From the NCBI GenBank assembly GCA_947491755.1, contig CANLKV010000002.1, positions 186,001-250,000 on the forward strand: a stretch of DNA of 64,000 nt, in the 5' to 3' direction. Origin of the DNA: an uncultured Nonlabens sp. Lineage in GTDB: Bacteria > Bacteroidota > Bacteroidia > Flavobacteriales > Flavobacteriaceae. Positions 52,847 through 61,663 of the stretch are shown piece after piece. How positions within the stretch are numbered: position 1 is the stretch's first letter; each line of letters begins with the position of its first letter. The notes under the pieces were generated by a model. That model made no database searches. It worked only from the letters and a program-made list of their open reading frames with translations, and was not told the origin of the DNA. Made by a program: the position numbers and the translations under genes.

Positions 52847-54054
52847 AAAAGGTTAGTAATAACTTGCGTATCAGTATGCAGGGTTTTATGCACAGGACAT
52901 TTATCTGCTATTTGTAATAGTCTTTTTACCTGTTTTTCATTCAAGTTTTCAGGCAGTTTAATAAAACGCGTAAACGTATCGATTTTTGTACCACTATCCT
53001 CACAGTTTTGACAATCTGCAGCATGCTGCTTACTATAGGTAACATGGCACTGCACTAGATCTAGGGTCCATTCTTTTCTAACGGCATACATTTGCAATGT
53101 CATCACAGTACAAGCAGCTAGAGCACTAGAAAGCAGTTCGTATGGCGTGGGGCCATAATTACTACCGCCTACCTCTAGTGGCTCATCTGCTGTTAAATAA
53201 TGGCTTCCAGCTTTAATTGCGGTGGTAAAGCCGCTGGTTGCATCGAGGCTGGCAACTACCTCGTGTGTAGATTGTAATTTTATGGCCTCTGGTTGTTCTA
53301 TGTAACGCATGGCCCATTGTGCTACAACGCCACCCACATAAATGCTGTCTTTTTTGTCAGTCAATAAATGATCTGCGCCATCTAGACTTACAAAACTTTT
53401 GGGATGCATGGCAGCATGATACAATTTTTCGGCGTGAGCTATACCTACAGTGTCATCTTGCGGTGAGTGACAAATAAGTATAGGTTTTCTCATTTTTTTT
53501 AAGGTTTGTGTGAGCATTTGCGAGTCGATATCCCTTAAAAATTGTTCCTTTATTTTAAAAGGGCGACCGCTCAACTGCACGACAGCCTCACCGTTTTCTA
53601 TTATTGCTTTTATTTGATCGCCAAAAAGGTGTTTAACATGCTGGGTATCACTAGGGGTTCCTATTGTTGCAACCGCTTTAATGGAATTCGCTTTCGCGGA
53701 AGCGAATATAACAGCTGCTCCACCCAAGGAATGTCCTATCGCTAGAGTAGGGGCTTTATAACGGGTGGTCAGGAACTCGATGGCCGCTGACAAATCTTCT
53801 ACATTTCCAGAAAAATTGGTATCTCCAAAATCACCATCAGACTCCCCTAAACCAGTAAAGTCAAACCGCAAAACTCCAAAACCATCGCGTGTAAGCGCTC
53901 TGGTAATATTGCGCGTTGCAGTAAAATTTTTACTACAGGTAAAGCAATGTGCAAAAATCGCAAAATTGTGTGGTTTTTGATCTGCGGGTAACTCCAACTT
54001 CCCGCTCAACTCGTGCCCTGTACTATTTTTAAAAGTTACTTTTTCTGTCTTCAT
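52843..54054 (-). CDS. Alpha/beta hydrolase fused to OsmC-family domain
   Basis: 403 residues from the ATG (MKTEKVTFKNSTGHELSG); the GTG further upstream (54093) was rejected. The N-terminal hydrolase (about 1-245) has the nucleophile motif GHSLGGAA and AIFAHCFTCSKNF near the start. The OsmC domain (about 268-403) has the redox cysteines in SSALAACTVMTLQMYA and KCPVHKTL. OsmC proteins reduce organic hydroperoxides, and the hydrolase may supply or clean up its substrate. A palindrome copy with one mismatch falls in the hydrolase as ASAKA. It is cotranscribed with the DUF1905 gene. Confidence 0.87.
   Translation of the reverse strand: MKTEKVTFKNSTGHELSGKLELPADQKPHNFAIFAHCFTCSKNFTATRNITRALTRDGFGVLRFDFTGLGESDGDFGDTNFSGNVEDLSAAIEFLTTRYKAPTLAIGHSLGGAAVIFASAKANSIKAVATIGTPSDTQHVKHLFGDQIKAIIENGEAVVQLSGRPFKIKEQFLRDIDSQMLTQTLKKMRKPILICHSPQDDTVGIAHAEKLYHAAMHPKSFVSLDGADHLLTDKKDSIYVGGVVAQWAMRYIEQPEAIKLQSTHEVVASLDATSGFTTAIKAGSHYLTADEPLEVGGSNYGPTPYELLSSALAACTVMTLQMYAVRKEWTLDLVQCHVTYSKQHAADCQNCEDSGTKIDTFTRFIKLPENLNEKQVKRLLQIADKCPVHKTLHTDTQVITNLL
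53689..53704. repeat. Recurrent palindrome copy 13 (one mismatch)
   Basis: CGCTTTCGCGGAAGCG inside the hydrolase-OsmC gene, translated ASAKA on the minus strand. Confidence 0.88.
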
Positions 54055-54200
54055 ACTTATGCGTTTTTTTAGAATTGGAGTGCCCTGAATCACATACTTT
54101 CCAGGCCCTATAACTCAAATGTATAATTTTTTAATTCTATCTAATTCATAGCCATGAAGCAAAAGGTAGTTTATAGGATGAATAAGGAAAGATCTTCAAA

Positions 54201-54230
54201 AAAAAACAGACACCTCGGTGTCTGTTTTTA
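54201..54230 (-). terminator. Intrinsic terminator of the BNR-protein gene
   Basis: The stem AAACAGACACC / GGTGTCTGTTT has A/T tracts on both sides, 3 bp from the stop of the gene at 54233. Confidence 0.88.
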
Positions 54231-54232
54231 AT

Positions 54233-57200
54233 TTATTCCCAGATGTTTACTTCCACCTGTTTCATCTCATCGACATACTCGGGCCATTTTGTATTGAGCC
54301 ACTCTTTAGAATTTTTCATTGCTTCCTGGGCTGCATTTTCTGCTTGTGTGTACAGTTGCGTTTCGGTTGCTGTTTGTGGCCCCTGTCTGCTAGCGATGTA
54401 ACCACGCGCGCTGCCCAGTCGCTGCAATACGGTAACCTCTGGATTGCGGGTAATGCCTTGACGCTTATCTATGGTACCAAAATAAACCGCCTGTTCCTTT
54501 TCAATCGCATCAATAATCGAGTCGGTAGCTTTAATTTGCTCTTTATACGCTTCCTTATCTTTCTCTTTGAGCATTGCCTTGAATGTTTCGGCAGTTTTTT
54601 TATTCTTTGCTAGCATCTGTGACACCTCATATAATTGATTATAAAGGTCTTCCAGCTTCTTCATGGCATCATATTTTGCCTGGCGGTCTGCTGCGGTCAA
54701 CTCATCAATTCTAGGATCGTCTTGTACGGTAATCATTGCTTCACTTTTTAGATCGCCAAATTCCAGTACGGCTTTGTAGGTGCCAGGTAGTACGGTAACG
54801 CCACCACTTTCTCTTTCTCTAGTGTTGTAGTTGCGAGACGGGTAATTACCTCCTTTTTCTCGCATGCGCCAGGTCCAGCTGTAAACACCTGATTCTTTTG
54901 GTTTTTTAGTATCCAAGGTGCGTATCAATCGATCACCGTCATAAATTTTTAAATAAAGGGTATCACTTACCGTACTATCCATTTGCTGAGCTAATTCTTT
55001 ATCAAAGAAATATTTGAAAGTAGCAGAGCTACCTCTATTTTCTCCATGATACATAGCATCTGCACCAAAACGCGACCCTGTAGGTTGTTGATATCTTGCC
55101 TGGTAGGCGATAGGTGGATCAAAAAGGGTGACTGCTTGATCATAAGATGCATTTTTTGCAGCTATGTCCTTTAATGGTCTGATATCATCTAATACCCAGG
55201 CAGCCCGTCCAAAAGTACCAATCACTAGATCTTGCTCTCGTGGATGGATCACTAGGTCTTTGACTGATACGGTAGGAAACCCATTAGTATATTTTGTCCA
55301 GTTGTCACCGGCATCGATAGATATATATAAACCATCGTCAGTTCCTAGAAACATCAAATTATTCTCATCTGGTGCCTCAACGATACTTAAGGTATAACTT
55401 TCTACATCATCGCTATCTACAATACGCTCCCATGATTTTCCATAGTTGGTAGTACGGTAGGCATAGGGTTCATAGTTAAATCTGCGGTAATCGTTTGCAA
55501 TTAACAAGGCGTGCCCGGCTTTTGTGGCAGATGCTTTTATTTGTGCTATCCAACTGCCTTCTGGCAAGCCTTTCATTCCTTTGCTTATATCAGTCCAGTT
55601 AGTACCACCATCTTTGGTTACGTGGACACGACCATCATCAGTTCCTACATAGAGAACATCACGTTCTACCGGGCTAGGTTCTATTACTAGAATGGTTGTG
55701 TGATTCTCTGCACCTGTAGCGTCCATAGTCAGACCACCAGATTCTGCTTGTTTCTGTTTTTCTGGGTCGTTTGTAGTTAAGTCAGGGCTTATCACCTCCC
55801 AGGTTAACCCTTTATCAGTTGATTTGTGAACGAATTGACTACCAAAATAAAGCGTGCTGGAATCAAACGGATCAATATTAATGGCACTGTTCCAATTAAA
55901 TCGCAAGTCAACCTCTGGATCTGGATGAGTAGGCTTTATACTGTAGTTATTACCGGTCTGCCAGTCGTAGCGCTGTACAGATCCCTGCTGGCTCATTGAA
56001 TAACCATAGCGGCTATTATCAGGATCTGGTACTACATCAAATCCATCACCGAAACTGATTTCTTGCCAGTAACTATTTCTTATTCCTTGATCTCTCCAGG
56101 TATAGGCAGGGCCTCTCCAGCTTCCATTGTCTTGCATACCGCCATACACATTGTATGGAATATCCATATCTACATTGATATGATAAAACTGGGCTACTGG
56201 CAGATTACCTATAAACCTCCAGGATTCTCCACGATCTCTTGAGATATTTAACCCTCCATCGTTACCATCTATAATAAACGACCCATCTTGTGGGTGAATG
56301 TACCAGGCATGGTGGTCTGGGTGTACTCCATTATCTGCCCCATAGGCAGCCATTAATTGCTCAAAGTTTTTCCCACCATCGTTAGAAACATTGACATACG
56401 TGAATACAGAGTATACGCGGTTTTCATTATCTGGGTCTACATATATTTCAGAGTAGTAAAACGGTCGATTACCTATATCACTTTTATCATTGATCATTTT
56501 CCAATTGAAGCCGCCATCGGTAGATTTATACAAGGCATTCTTTTTTGACTCGATAAGTGCGTAGACAACTTTGGGATTGCTGGGAGCTATAGCGACACCT
56601 ATGCGACCCAGTTCTCCCTTGGGCAAACCGTCCTCATCGGTCATTTTTTTCCAGTTATCACCACCATCATGGGTGATGTAGAGACCAGACCCCTCACCAC
56701 CAGATTTAAAAAACCAGGGGTCGCGCTTGTGTTCCCACATGGCGGCGATCAATTTATTAGGATTAGTGGGATCCATTATTAAATCTGCTGCTCCAGATTT
56801 ATCATTTGTATAGAGAACTTTATTCCATGTTTTACCACCGTCTGTTGTTTTGAAAACACCTCGCTCTGGGTGCTCACCCCAGGGAGAACCTATAGCTGCT
56901 GCATAAACCACATTAGGATTAGTGGGGTCAATCACCACACGGTGGATGTGTCTAGTTTTTTCTAACCCCATCGACTTCCAGGTTTTTCCTGCATCTAGAG
57001 ATTTGTAAATACCATAACCACCATTTAAAGAATTACGAGGGTTTCCTTCTCCTGTTCCTACCCAGATCACGCTGGGGTTGGATTGCTGGACCGCCACTGC
57101 ACCTATTGACGCAGTTACCTCATTATCAAAAATAGGTGTCCATTTGACACCGCCGCTTTCTGACTTCCACAGGCCACCACTAGCTGTGCCTGCATACATT

Positions 57201-57364
57201 ATATCTGGATCAGTTTCTACCACATCAATGGCTGTCACACGACCCGACATGCCGCCAGGACCTATATTTCTAGGTTTCATGTTTTTAACCAGATCCAGGT
57301 CTAATTTTTGAGAAATACCCAGTAAGGGTAACATAAATAAGAGTAATACGAGATGTTTTTTCAT
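54233..57364 (-). CDS. Large exported BNR/VPS10-like beta-propeller protein
   Basis: The 1043-residue protein has a signal peptide (MKKHLVLLLFMLPLLGISQ). Many BNR/Asp-box-type repeats are present (GGLWKSESGGVKWTPI, IYKSLDAGKTWKSM, VFKTTDGGKTWNKV, LYITHDGGDNWKKM, RVHVTKDGGTNWTD, LYISIDAGDNWTKY), giving a sortilin/VPS10-like propeller through about residue 720. The C-terminal part has an Ig-like beta domain and a long helical region rich in Lys/Glu/Gln. The function of this flavobacterial family is unknown; it may bind or process surface substrates. The terminator at 54201 ends the transcript. Confidence 0.85.
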   Translation of the reverse strand: MKKHLVLLLFMLPLLGISQKLDLDLVKNMKPRNIGPGGMSGRVTAIDVVETDPDIMYAGTASGGLWKSESGGVKWTPIFDNEVTASIGAVAVQQSNPSVIWVGTGEGNPRNSLNGGYGIYKSLDAGKTWKSMGLEKTRHIHRVVIDPTNPNVVYAAAIGSPWGEHPERGVFKTTDGGKTWNKVLYTNDKSGAADLIMDPTNPNKLIAAMWEHKRDPWFFKSGGEGSGLYITHDGGDNWKKMTDEDGLPKGELGRIGVAIAPSNPKVVYALIESKKNALYKSTDGGFNWKMINDKSDIGNRPFYYSEIYVDPDNENRVYSVFTYVNVSNDGGKNFEQLMAAYGADNGVHPDHHAWYIHPQDGSFIIDGNDGGLNISRDRGESWRFIGNLPVAQFYHINVDMDIPYNVYGGMQDNGSWRGPAYTWRDQGIRNSYWQEISFGDGFDVVPDPDNSRYGYSMSQQGSVQRYDWQTGNNYSIKPTHPDPEVDLRFNWNSAINIDPFDSSTLYFGSQFVHKSTDKGLTWEVISPDLTTNDPEKQKQAESGGLTMDATGAENHTTILVIEPSPVERDVLYVGTDDGRVHVTKDGGTNWTDISKGMKGLPEGSWIAQIKASATKAGHALLIANDYRRFNYEPYAYRTTNYGKSWERIVDSDDVESYTLSIVEAPDENNLMFLGTDDGLYISIDAGDNWTKYTNGFPTVSVKDLVIHPREQDLVIGTFGRAAWVLDDIRPLKDIAAKNASYDQAVTLFDPPIAYQARYQQPTGSRFGADAMYHGENRGSSATFKYFFDKELAQQMDSTVSDTLYLKIYDGDRLIRTLDTKKPKESGVYSWTWRMREKGGNYPSRNYNTRERESGGVTVLPGTYKAVLEFGDLKSEAMITVQDDPRIDELTAADRQAKYDAMKKLEDLYNQLYEVSQMLAKNKKTAETFKAMLKEKDKEAYKEQIKATDSIIDAIEKEQAVYFGTIDKRQGITRNPEVTVLQRLGSARGYIASRQGPQTATETQLYTQAENAAQEAMKNSKEWLNTKWPEYVDEMKQVEVNIWE

Positions 57365-57402
57365 GGAATGCTTATTAAGTGTTTAAATATATGAATTGAT
57401 TC

Positions 57403-57418
57403 CGCTTTCGCGAAAGCG
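57403..57418. repeat. Recurrent palindrome copy 14 (exact, 20 bp when extended)
   Basis: Exact core in the 68-bp spacer between the BNR-protein gene start and the amine-oxidase gene end; the symmetry extends to 57401-57420. Confidence 0.95.
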
Positions 57419-57432
57419 GACTACCATCAACT

Positions 57433-58482
57433 TTACTGCAACAATTTTTTATAGGTATAAAAGGCAGAATTGACTGCACCTTCCATATAGCCAGGGTAAA
57501 TAGCGCTGGTCTCTGATCCCGCCATGTGCAAGGTATTGTTGTTGAAAGAAGAACGCAAGACGGGATTCCCGTTGTTTTGATGTGGATAGCACGGTTGTGA
57601 TGCTATCAACTTTGTGAAAGGCTCGCTAGACCAGTCGCAATCTTCATAAGAAACGTGAGTTCGTACCTCTGGGCCCATTATTTTTTCTAATTGATCCAGC
57701 ACAGACTCCTGTCTTTGTTGAGGAGACCCTGTTGCAAATTGTGCATTTAAAAATCCCATAATAGCAAACCTATCTTCATTCTCACTTGTATAGTCATACA
57801 TCTCGCTAACTATTGAAAAACTGCTGAAAGCGGTCATAGGGATTTGCTTTTCTTTCCAAAATTGCTTTGAAAAACCCAAACCAAATTTGATGCTATCCTG
57901 CATCCAGGTATGTGTTTGTTGTGCTGTGGCTATATAGTTATCAGGCAGTCCAGGGGACCAATTTAATTGAGATGCCAGGGCAGGAGGTAAGGTGCAAATA
58001 ACTATATCTGTAGTATGTACACCTGCTGTTGTGTTAATGGTATAAAGATTTTTATCCAGTTCAATACTTTTTACTGCGGTACCGGTAACTATTTTTTGTT
58101 GATCTAGTGTTGATGATAAGGACAGAATAAGATTAGTGCTACCACCGTGCAAGCGATAGCTTATTTGTTGGGTTGACGGTATAGATATTTGCACAAAGTC
58201 TTTACCTGCTTGAGGTTGATACCATGCCTTGTCACCCATCCTTTGTACAAATGTTTTGATTTGTAATTCTTTAATCAACCCTTTGAGGGCCTGGTTATTT
58301 TCCCACAACCAGGCGGCACCTAGATCTATAGGAATGTGGTTGCCAGACATTTTTGTAAAAATGCGACCGCCCAACCGTGGGCGTGCCTCAATAATCTTAT
58401 AGTCTAATTGTTCCTTATGTAGTAGATAGGCAAGTGTTAACCCAGTAAGTCCACCGCCTAGTATAGTAATCCTTGAATGCAT
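57433..58482 (-). CDS. FAD-dependent amine oxidase-like protein
   Basis: 349 residues from the ATG at 58482 (MHSRITILGGGLTGLTLAYLL), which begins at the FAD-binding glycine motif. An upstream ATG (58515) lies in the terminator of the preceding gene and was rejected. Further marks are a GGRIFTKM segment (flavin phosphate) and a C-terminal SETSAIYPGYMEGAVNSAF flavin motif. Such enzymes oxidise amines or desaturate carotenoid-type substrates; the substrate is not clear here. It is probably transcribed alone, since a terminator separates it from the S41 gene upstream. Confidence 0.82.
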   Translation of the reverse strand: MHSRITILGGGLTGLTLAYLLHKEQLDYKIIEARPRLGGRIFTKMSGNHIPIDLGAAWLWENNQALKGLIKELQIKTFVQRMGDKAWYQPQAGKDFVQISIPSTQQISYRLHGGSTNLILSLSSTLDQQKIVTGTAVKSIELDKNLYTINTTAGVHTTDIVICTLPPALASQLNWSPGLPDNYIATAQQTHTWMQDSIKFGLGFSKQFWKEKQIPMTAFSSFSIVSEMYDYTSENEDRFAIMGFLNAQFATGSPQQRQESVLDQLEKIMGPEVRTHVSYEDCDWSSEPFTKLIASQPCYPHQNNGNPVLRSSFNNNTLHMAGSETSAIYPGYMEGAVNSAFYTYKKLLQ

Positions 58483-58483
58483 A

Positions 58484-58514
58484 AAAAAACCCTTGATTAA
58501 TGTCAAGGGTTTCA
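58484..58514 (-). terminator. Intrinsic terminator of the S41 lipoprotein gene
   Basis: On the minus strand: stem AAACCCTTGA / TCAAGGGTTT with a 4-6 nt loop, then seven T. It covers the longer ATG of the amine-oxidase frame. Confidence 0.9.
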
Positions 58515-58533
58515 AAGATAAAGGCTGTTGTCG

Positions 58534-59976
58534 TTATAATTGTGGTATATGCTTTTGTTGCTGCCACATCTCTTGACCTAATATTTTAAAGTCATTGCTT
58601 CCAGCAAATTCTAAATTTTGATCAGTAGACGTTGATCTAGGTCGGAAAATACTGCCATTTAACGCTATATCATTTAAACAAGCATTCAATAAAGGCTCTG
58701 ACGGATCTCCTAGAATACCTAGATTACCAAAATCTTCATTGATAGCAATATCAGGTGTTAATCCATCAAAATAATCAGTACGTCCAGCACTGTTTACCGT
58801 TTTGTAAATTAAAGGCTGCAAAGCATAACGATGGGCTGGATTTGCCCCCTCACGTTGAAAGTTTGCACTGTCATAAATAGTGGTGCTTGCTTGAAATTTG
58901 CCTAGGGTTTCATCACCTACCTGCACCAGATTGATGTAAGGCTCTAACCCATTTATTACTAACTCACTAGCACTTGCCGTATTCCCTGTGGTAATAATAT
59001 GCACCTTGTTAATGTTTAAGCGATTGAGTGAGCTGCCGCTTGTAGTTGTGTTTACAAAGGTCTCTACCAGACGGTCTGGATCATTAGCGAGTAATTCTGC
59101 TTGAATTTCTGGGTTCCACTCTTGTGTTGCAAATATGTCAGTTGTAGGGTTGTCAGCAATCAAGCTTCCTAGAGTGATGGCACTGTTTACAGAGCCTCCA
59201 CCATTGTAACGCAGGTCTAGCACTAGGTTTGTAATTCCTTGCGCTTTAAAGTCAGCAAAGACATTATTAAGGTCTTCATCAAATTGCCTTAAAAAACTAT
59301 TGTACATGAGATACCCTACTTTGGCAGTACCCAGATCAATTACTTTATTTATTAAAATAGGATCTTCTTGTAGTTGAGATTTTGATAAAGCGATGCTCTG
59401 CCCATTGGCAATGGGATCTCCGCTATTGAAATCGGCGAGGGCTATACTGTATTCATTTTGTGCTAATAAGGTGCGAAAGTTGCTGCGGGTCAACTGTATA
59501 CCATCTATTTCTGTAAAAAGCATCCCGCGCTGCACATTTTGAGACGCTGCATTGCTGCCAGGCAACACGTAGCGCACATAACCATAAACATTAACTGGAT
59601 CATTGCGGTAAGCCACCAGTCCAAATTCCATCCCGTTACTTAAGGTATTGCCTGATAATTGCTGCTCTAATGCAATGTAGTCACTCACGATAATACTGAA
59701 TCGATCTACTTGATTAGGTTCGAAAAGTAGCGAATTGAAAAAATCCTCTGGCGAATTAAATTGAGCATGAAAATTTTCTAAGTCGGCTACCGTAGCAAAA
59801 CGATCATTTGCCAGTACCGGTATTTCTGGTTTGTATAGATAAAATGCATTCATCCCTCGATAAATAAAGTTATTTACCACCGTGTCACTAGCAAATTTAT
59901 CGTCATTATCTTCTGCGCAGCTTAATAATATGGGTAAGCATACAAGTAATACGCTTATGTATTTTAAAATCTTCAT
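58534..59976 (-). CDS. S41-family peptidase lipoprotein
   Basis: The 480-residue protein has a lipoprotein signal (LLVCLPILLSC, Cys about 20). A PDZ-like region (about 120-200) is followed by an S41 catalytic core: LVLDLRYNGGGSVNSA, then TGNTASASELVINGL, where the Ser in TASASE is the likely nucleophile. It probably processes proteins at the cell envelope, and it is a member of the CPBP/CtpA-like group rather than the tricorn type at the window start. Its upstream spacer is shared with the divergent sigma-factor gene. Confidence 0.87.
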   Translation of the reverse strand: MKILKYISVLLVCLPILLSCAEDNDDKFASDTVVNNFIYRGMNAFYLYKPEIPVLANDRFATVADLENFHAQFNSPEDFFNSLLFEPNQVDRFSIIVSDYIALEQQLSGNTLSNGMEFGLVAYRNDPVNVYGYVRYVLPGSNAASQNVQRGMLFTEIDGIQLTRSNFRTLLAQNEYSIALADFNSGDPIANGQSIALSKSQLQEDPILINKVIDLGTAKVGYLMYNSFLRQFDEDLNNVFADFKAQGITNLVLDLRYNGGGSVNSAITLGSLIADNPTTDIFATQEWNPEIQAELLANDPDRLVETFVNTTTSGSSLNRLNINKVHIITTGNTASASELVINGLEPYINLVQVGDETLGKFQASTTIYDSANFQREGANPAHRYALQPLIYKTVNSAGRTDYFDGLTPDIAINEDFGNLGILGDPSEPLLNACLNDIALNGSIFRPRSTSTDQNLEFAGSNDFKILGQEMWQQQKHIPQL

Positions 59977-60094
59977 ATGTAATCAAAACGTTAAGGTATA
60001 AAAATAGGTAAAGAGAGTAGATTCCCCAGTAACTTTATCTACAACTATACCAAAAAAGGTCGTGCAAATAATTTCAAAATAAAATTTATATCCT

Positions 60095-60119
60095 GTAACA
60101 AGTCGATAAGTGACTCGTC
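60095..60119 (+). promoter_or_regulatory. Candidate ECF-type promoter (GTAAC-N16-CGTC)
   Basis: GTAAC at 60095-60099 and CGTC at 60116-60119 with a 16-nt spacer, like the GGAAC/CGTC pattern used by many ECF sigma factors. It lies 20 bp before the ATG of the sigma-factor gene, consistent with autoregulation. Confidence 0.45.
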
Positions 60120-60139
60120 ACCCTTATAGAACCGATGGA

Positions 60140-60649
60140 ATGAACCAATCAAATTTCATAGCAACATTTAGCCTAGTACAAAAAAAAATGTACAAAGTGT
60201 CCCGTCGCCTGCTTACTTCTCACGAGGAAGCTGCAGATGCAGTACAAGAGACCTTATTGAAGCTATGGGGAAAAAGAGAGCAGTTGGAACAGGTGCGTAA
60301 TAAGGAGGCTTATGCTATGCAAATGGTAAAAAACTATGCACTGGACCGATTAAAGAGTAAGCAGGCCAGTCATTTAAAAATTGTCCACAGCAACTATGAA
60401 TCTGACGAGCCTAATGCACAACAGGAGCTAGAGCGGCAATCACAAGTGAGCCTGGTACAACAAATGATCGCACAGTTGCCAGATACTTATCGCATGATAC
60501 TACATTTGAGAGATATAGAATATTATGATTTTGAAGCTATCGAGCAAAGTATGGATATGAAATCCACAGCGGTACGAGTCACTTTAAGTCGTGCACGTAA
60601 AGCGCTAAAAAAGAAAATAGAAGAACATTTAAAAAGTCAAACGGCATGA
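60140..60649 (+). CDS. ECF-type sigma-70 factor
   Basis: 169 residues from the ATG at 60140 (MNQSNFIATFSLVQKKMYKVS); the upstream GTG at 60110 would start inside the promoter. Region 2 (LLTSHEEAADAVQETLLKLWGKR) and region 4 (LPDTYRMILHLRDIEYYDFEAIEQSMDMKSTAVRVTLSRARKAL) are clear. It overlaps the anti-sigma-like gene by 4 bp. The DUF4252 genes after it are the likely co-transcribed targets or partners. Confidence 0.92.
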   Translation: MNQSNFIATFSLVQKKMYKVSRRLLTSHEEAADAVQETLLKLWGKREQLEQVRNKEAYAMQMVKNYALDRLKSKQASHLKIVHSNYESDEPNAQQELERQSQVSLVQQMIAQLPDTYRMILHLRDIEYYDFEAIEQSMDMKSTAVRVTLSRARKALKKKIEEHLKSQTA

Positions 60650-61116
60650 ATGATTTGCTAGAAAAATACTGGGATGGCGACACGACTCTTGAAGAGGAGC
60701 AGGCCTTAAGGGATTACTTTCACGGTGATCAAGTATTGCCAGAGCACGAGATGTATAGGGTGATGTTTCAAACCTATAAGGAGGAAAGGAGCAGAGGGGA
60801 TGAAGATTTTGACGCTTTCGCGAAAGTGAACAAAACACAATCTCAAAACAAGCAATTTACTTCCACCACCTGGAAAAGCATACTTGTAGCTGCAAGCGTG
60901 TCATTATTTGTAGCACTAGGAGTAGGATATTATAATCAAGGACCTATGCAAGATTTAGGAACATATGAGGATCCAGAAAAAGCCTATGAGGCCACACTGG
61001 CAGCGCTAGAGTTAGTTTCTAACAAGTTTAATAAAGGAAAAAATAATTTGCAGCCGTTGACCCAGATTAATAAACAAACAGCTCAAGTTTTTAATATAAA
61101 TCAGAATAAAAAGTAA
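60646..61116 (+). CDS. Probable anti-sigma factor
   Basis: The 156-residue protein has a cytoplasmic N-terminus (LLEKYWDGDTTLEEEQALRDYF, an anti-sigma-like helix), one membrane helix (about 77-95: ILVAASVSLFVALGVGYY) and a short periplasmic tail. It overlaps the sigma gene by 4 bp (ATGA), so it probably holds that sigma inactive. A palindrome copy is read as DAFAKV (one mismatch). The DUF4252 gene follows after 5 bp. Confidence 0.8.
   Translation: MNDLLEKYWDGDTTLEEEQALRDYFHGDQVLPEHEMYRVMFQTYKEERSRGDEDFDAFAKVNKTQSQNKQFTSTTWKSILVAASVSLFVALGVGYYNQGPMQDLGTYEDPEKAYEATLAALELVSNKFNKGKNNLQPLTQINKQTAQVFNINQNKK
60813..60828. repeat. Recurrent palindrome copy 15 (one mismatch)
   Basis: CGCTTTCGCGAAAGTG inside the anti-sigma gene, translated AFAKV. 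Confidence 0.85.
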
Positions 61117-61121
61117 CAGAT

Positions 61122-61643
61122 ATGAAAAAAATACTATACATCGCCTTATTTCTTGCTAGTGCAGGAACGGCAATCGCTCAAAATTTTGATCAAGTAGGTA
61201 ATCTTGATCATGTCACAGAAACCCGTGTAACCAGCGCTATGTTTAAAATGATTGCAGGACTCAAAAAAGATGGTGACGAGGCTGAATTATTGAAAACTGT
61301 AGGTAACTTAAAAGACCTGCGAGTTTACACCACCGATGATAAAGGATCTGCTGCAAAAATAAAGGCTTTTACAGAACGTTTTATCTCTGGCAATAAGATG
61401 GAGTTGTTGATGAGTGTCAAAGAAGATGGGCAAAAGTTTACCTTTCACATGCGCAAAGGCAATACAGATACCAAAATAAAAGACCTGGTCATGTTTATTG
61501 AAGATGCAGATGGAACAATGGCAGACACCGTGTTGCTCGTTATTTCTGGAGATCTGGACCTAAATCAAATTGCCCAGATTACAGAAAAAATGAATGTGCC
61601 TGGTCAAAAACAGATCGAAAATGCCACCAAAAAGAATAAATAA
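61122..61643 (+). CDS. DUF4252-family exported protein
   Basis: The 173-residue protein has a signal peptide (ILYIALFLASAGTAIAQ) and a DUF4252 domain (VTSAMFKMIAGLKKDGDEAELLKTVGNLKDLRVYTTDD, then MSVKEDGQKFTFHMRKGN and LVISGDLDLNQIAQI). Function is unknown. In flavobacteria such genes sit with a sigma/anti-sigma pair, as here, so they are likely under the control of that sigma factor. A second DUF4252 gene follows after 20 bp. Confidence 0.85.
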   Translation: MKKILYIALFLASAGTAIAQNFDQVGNLDHVTETRVTSAMFKMIAGLKKDGDEAELLKTVGNLKDLRVYTTDDKGSAAKIKAFTERFISGNKMELLMSVKEDGQKFTFHMRKGNTDTKIKDLVMFIEDADGTMADTVLLVISGDLDLNQIAQITEKMNVPGQKQIENATKKNK

Positions 61644-61663
61644 ACCATTAAACCACTATCACC

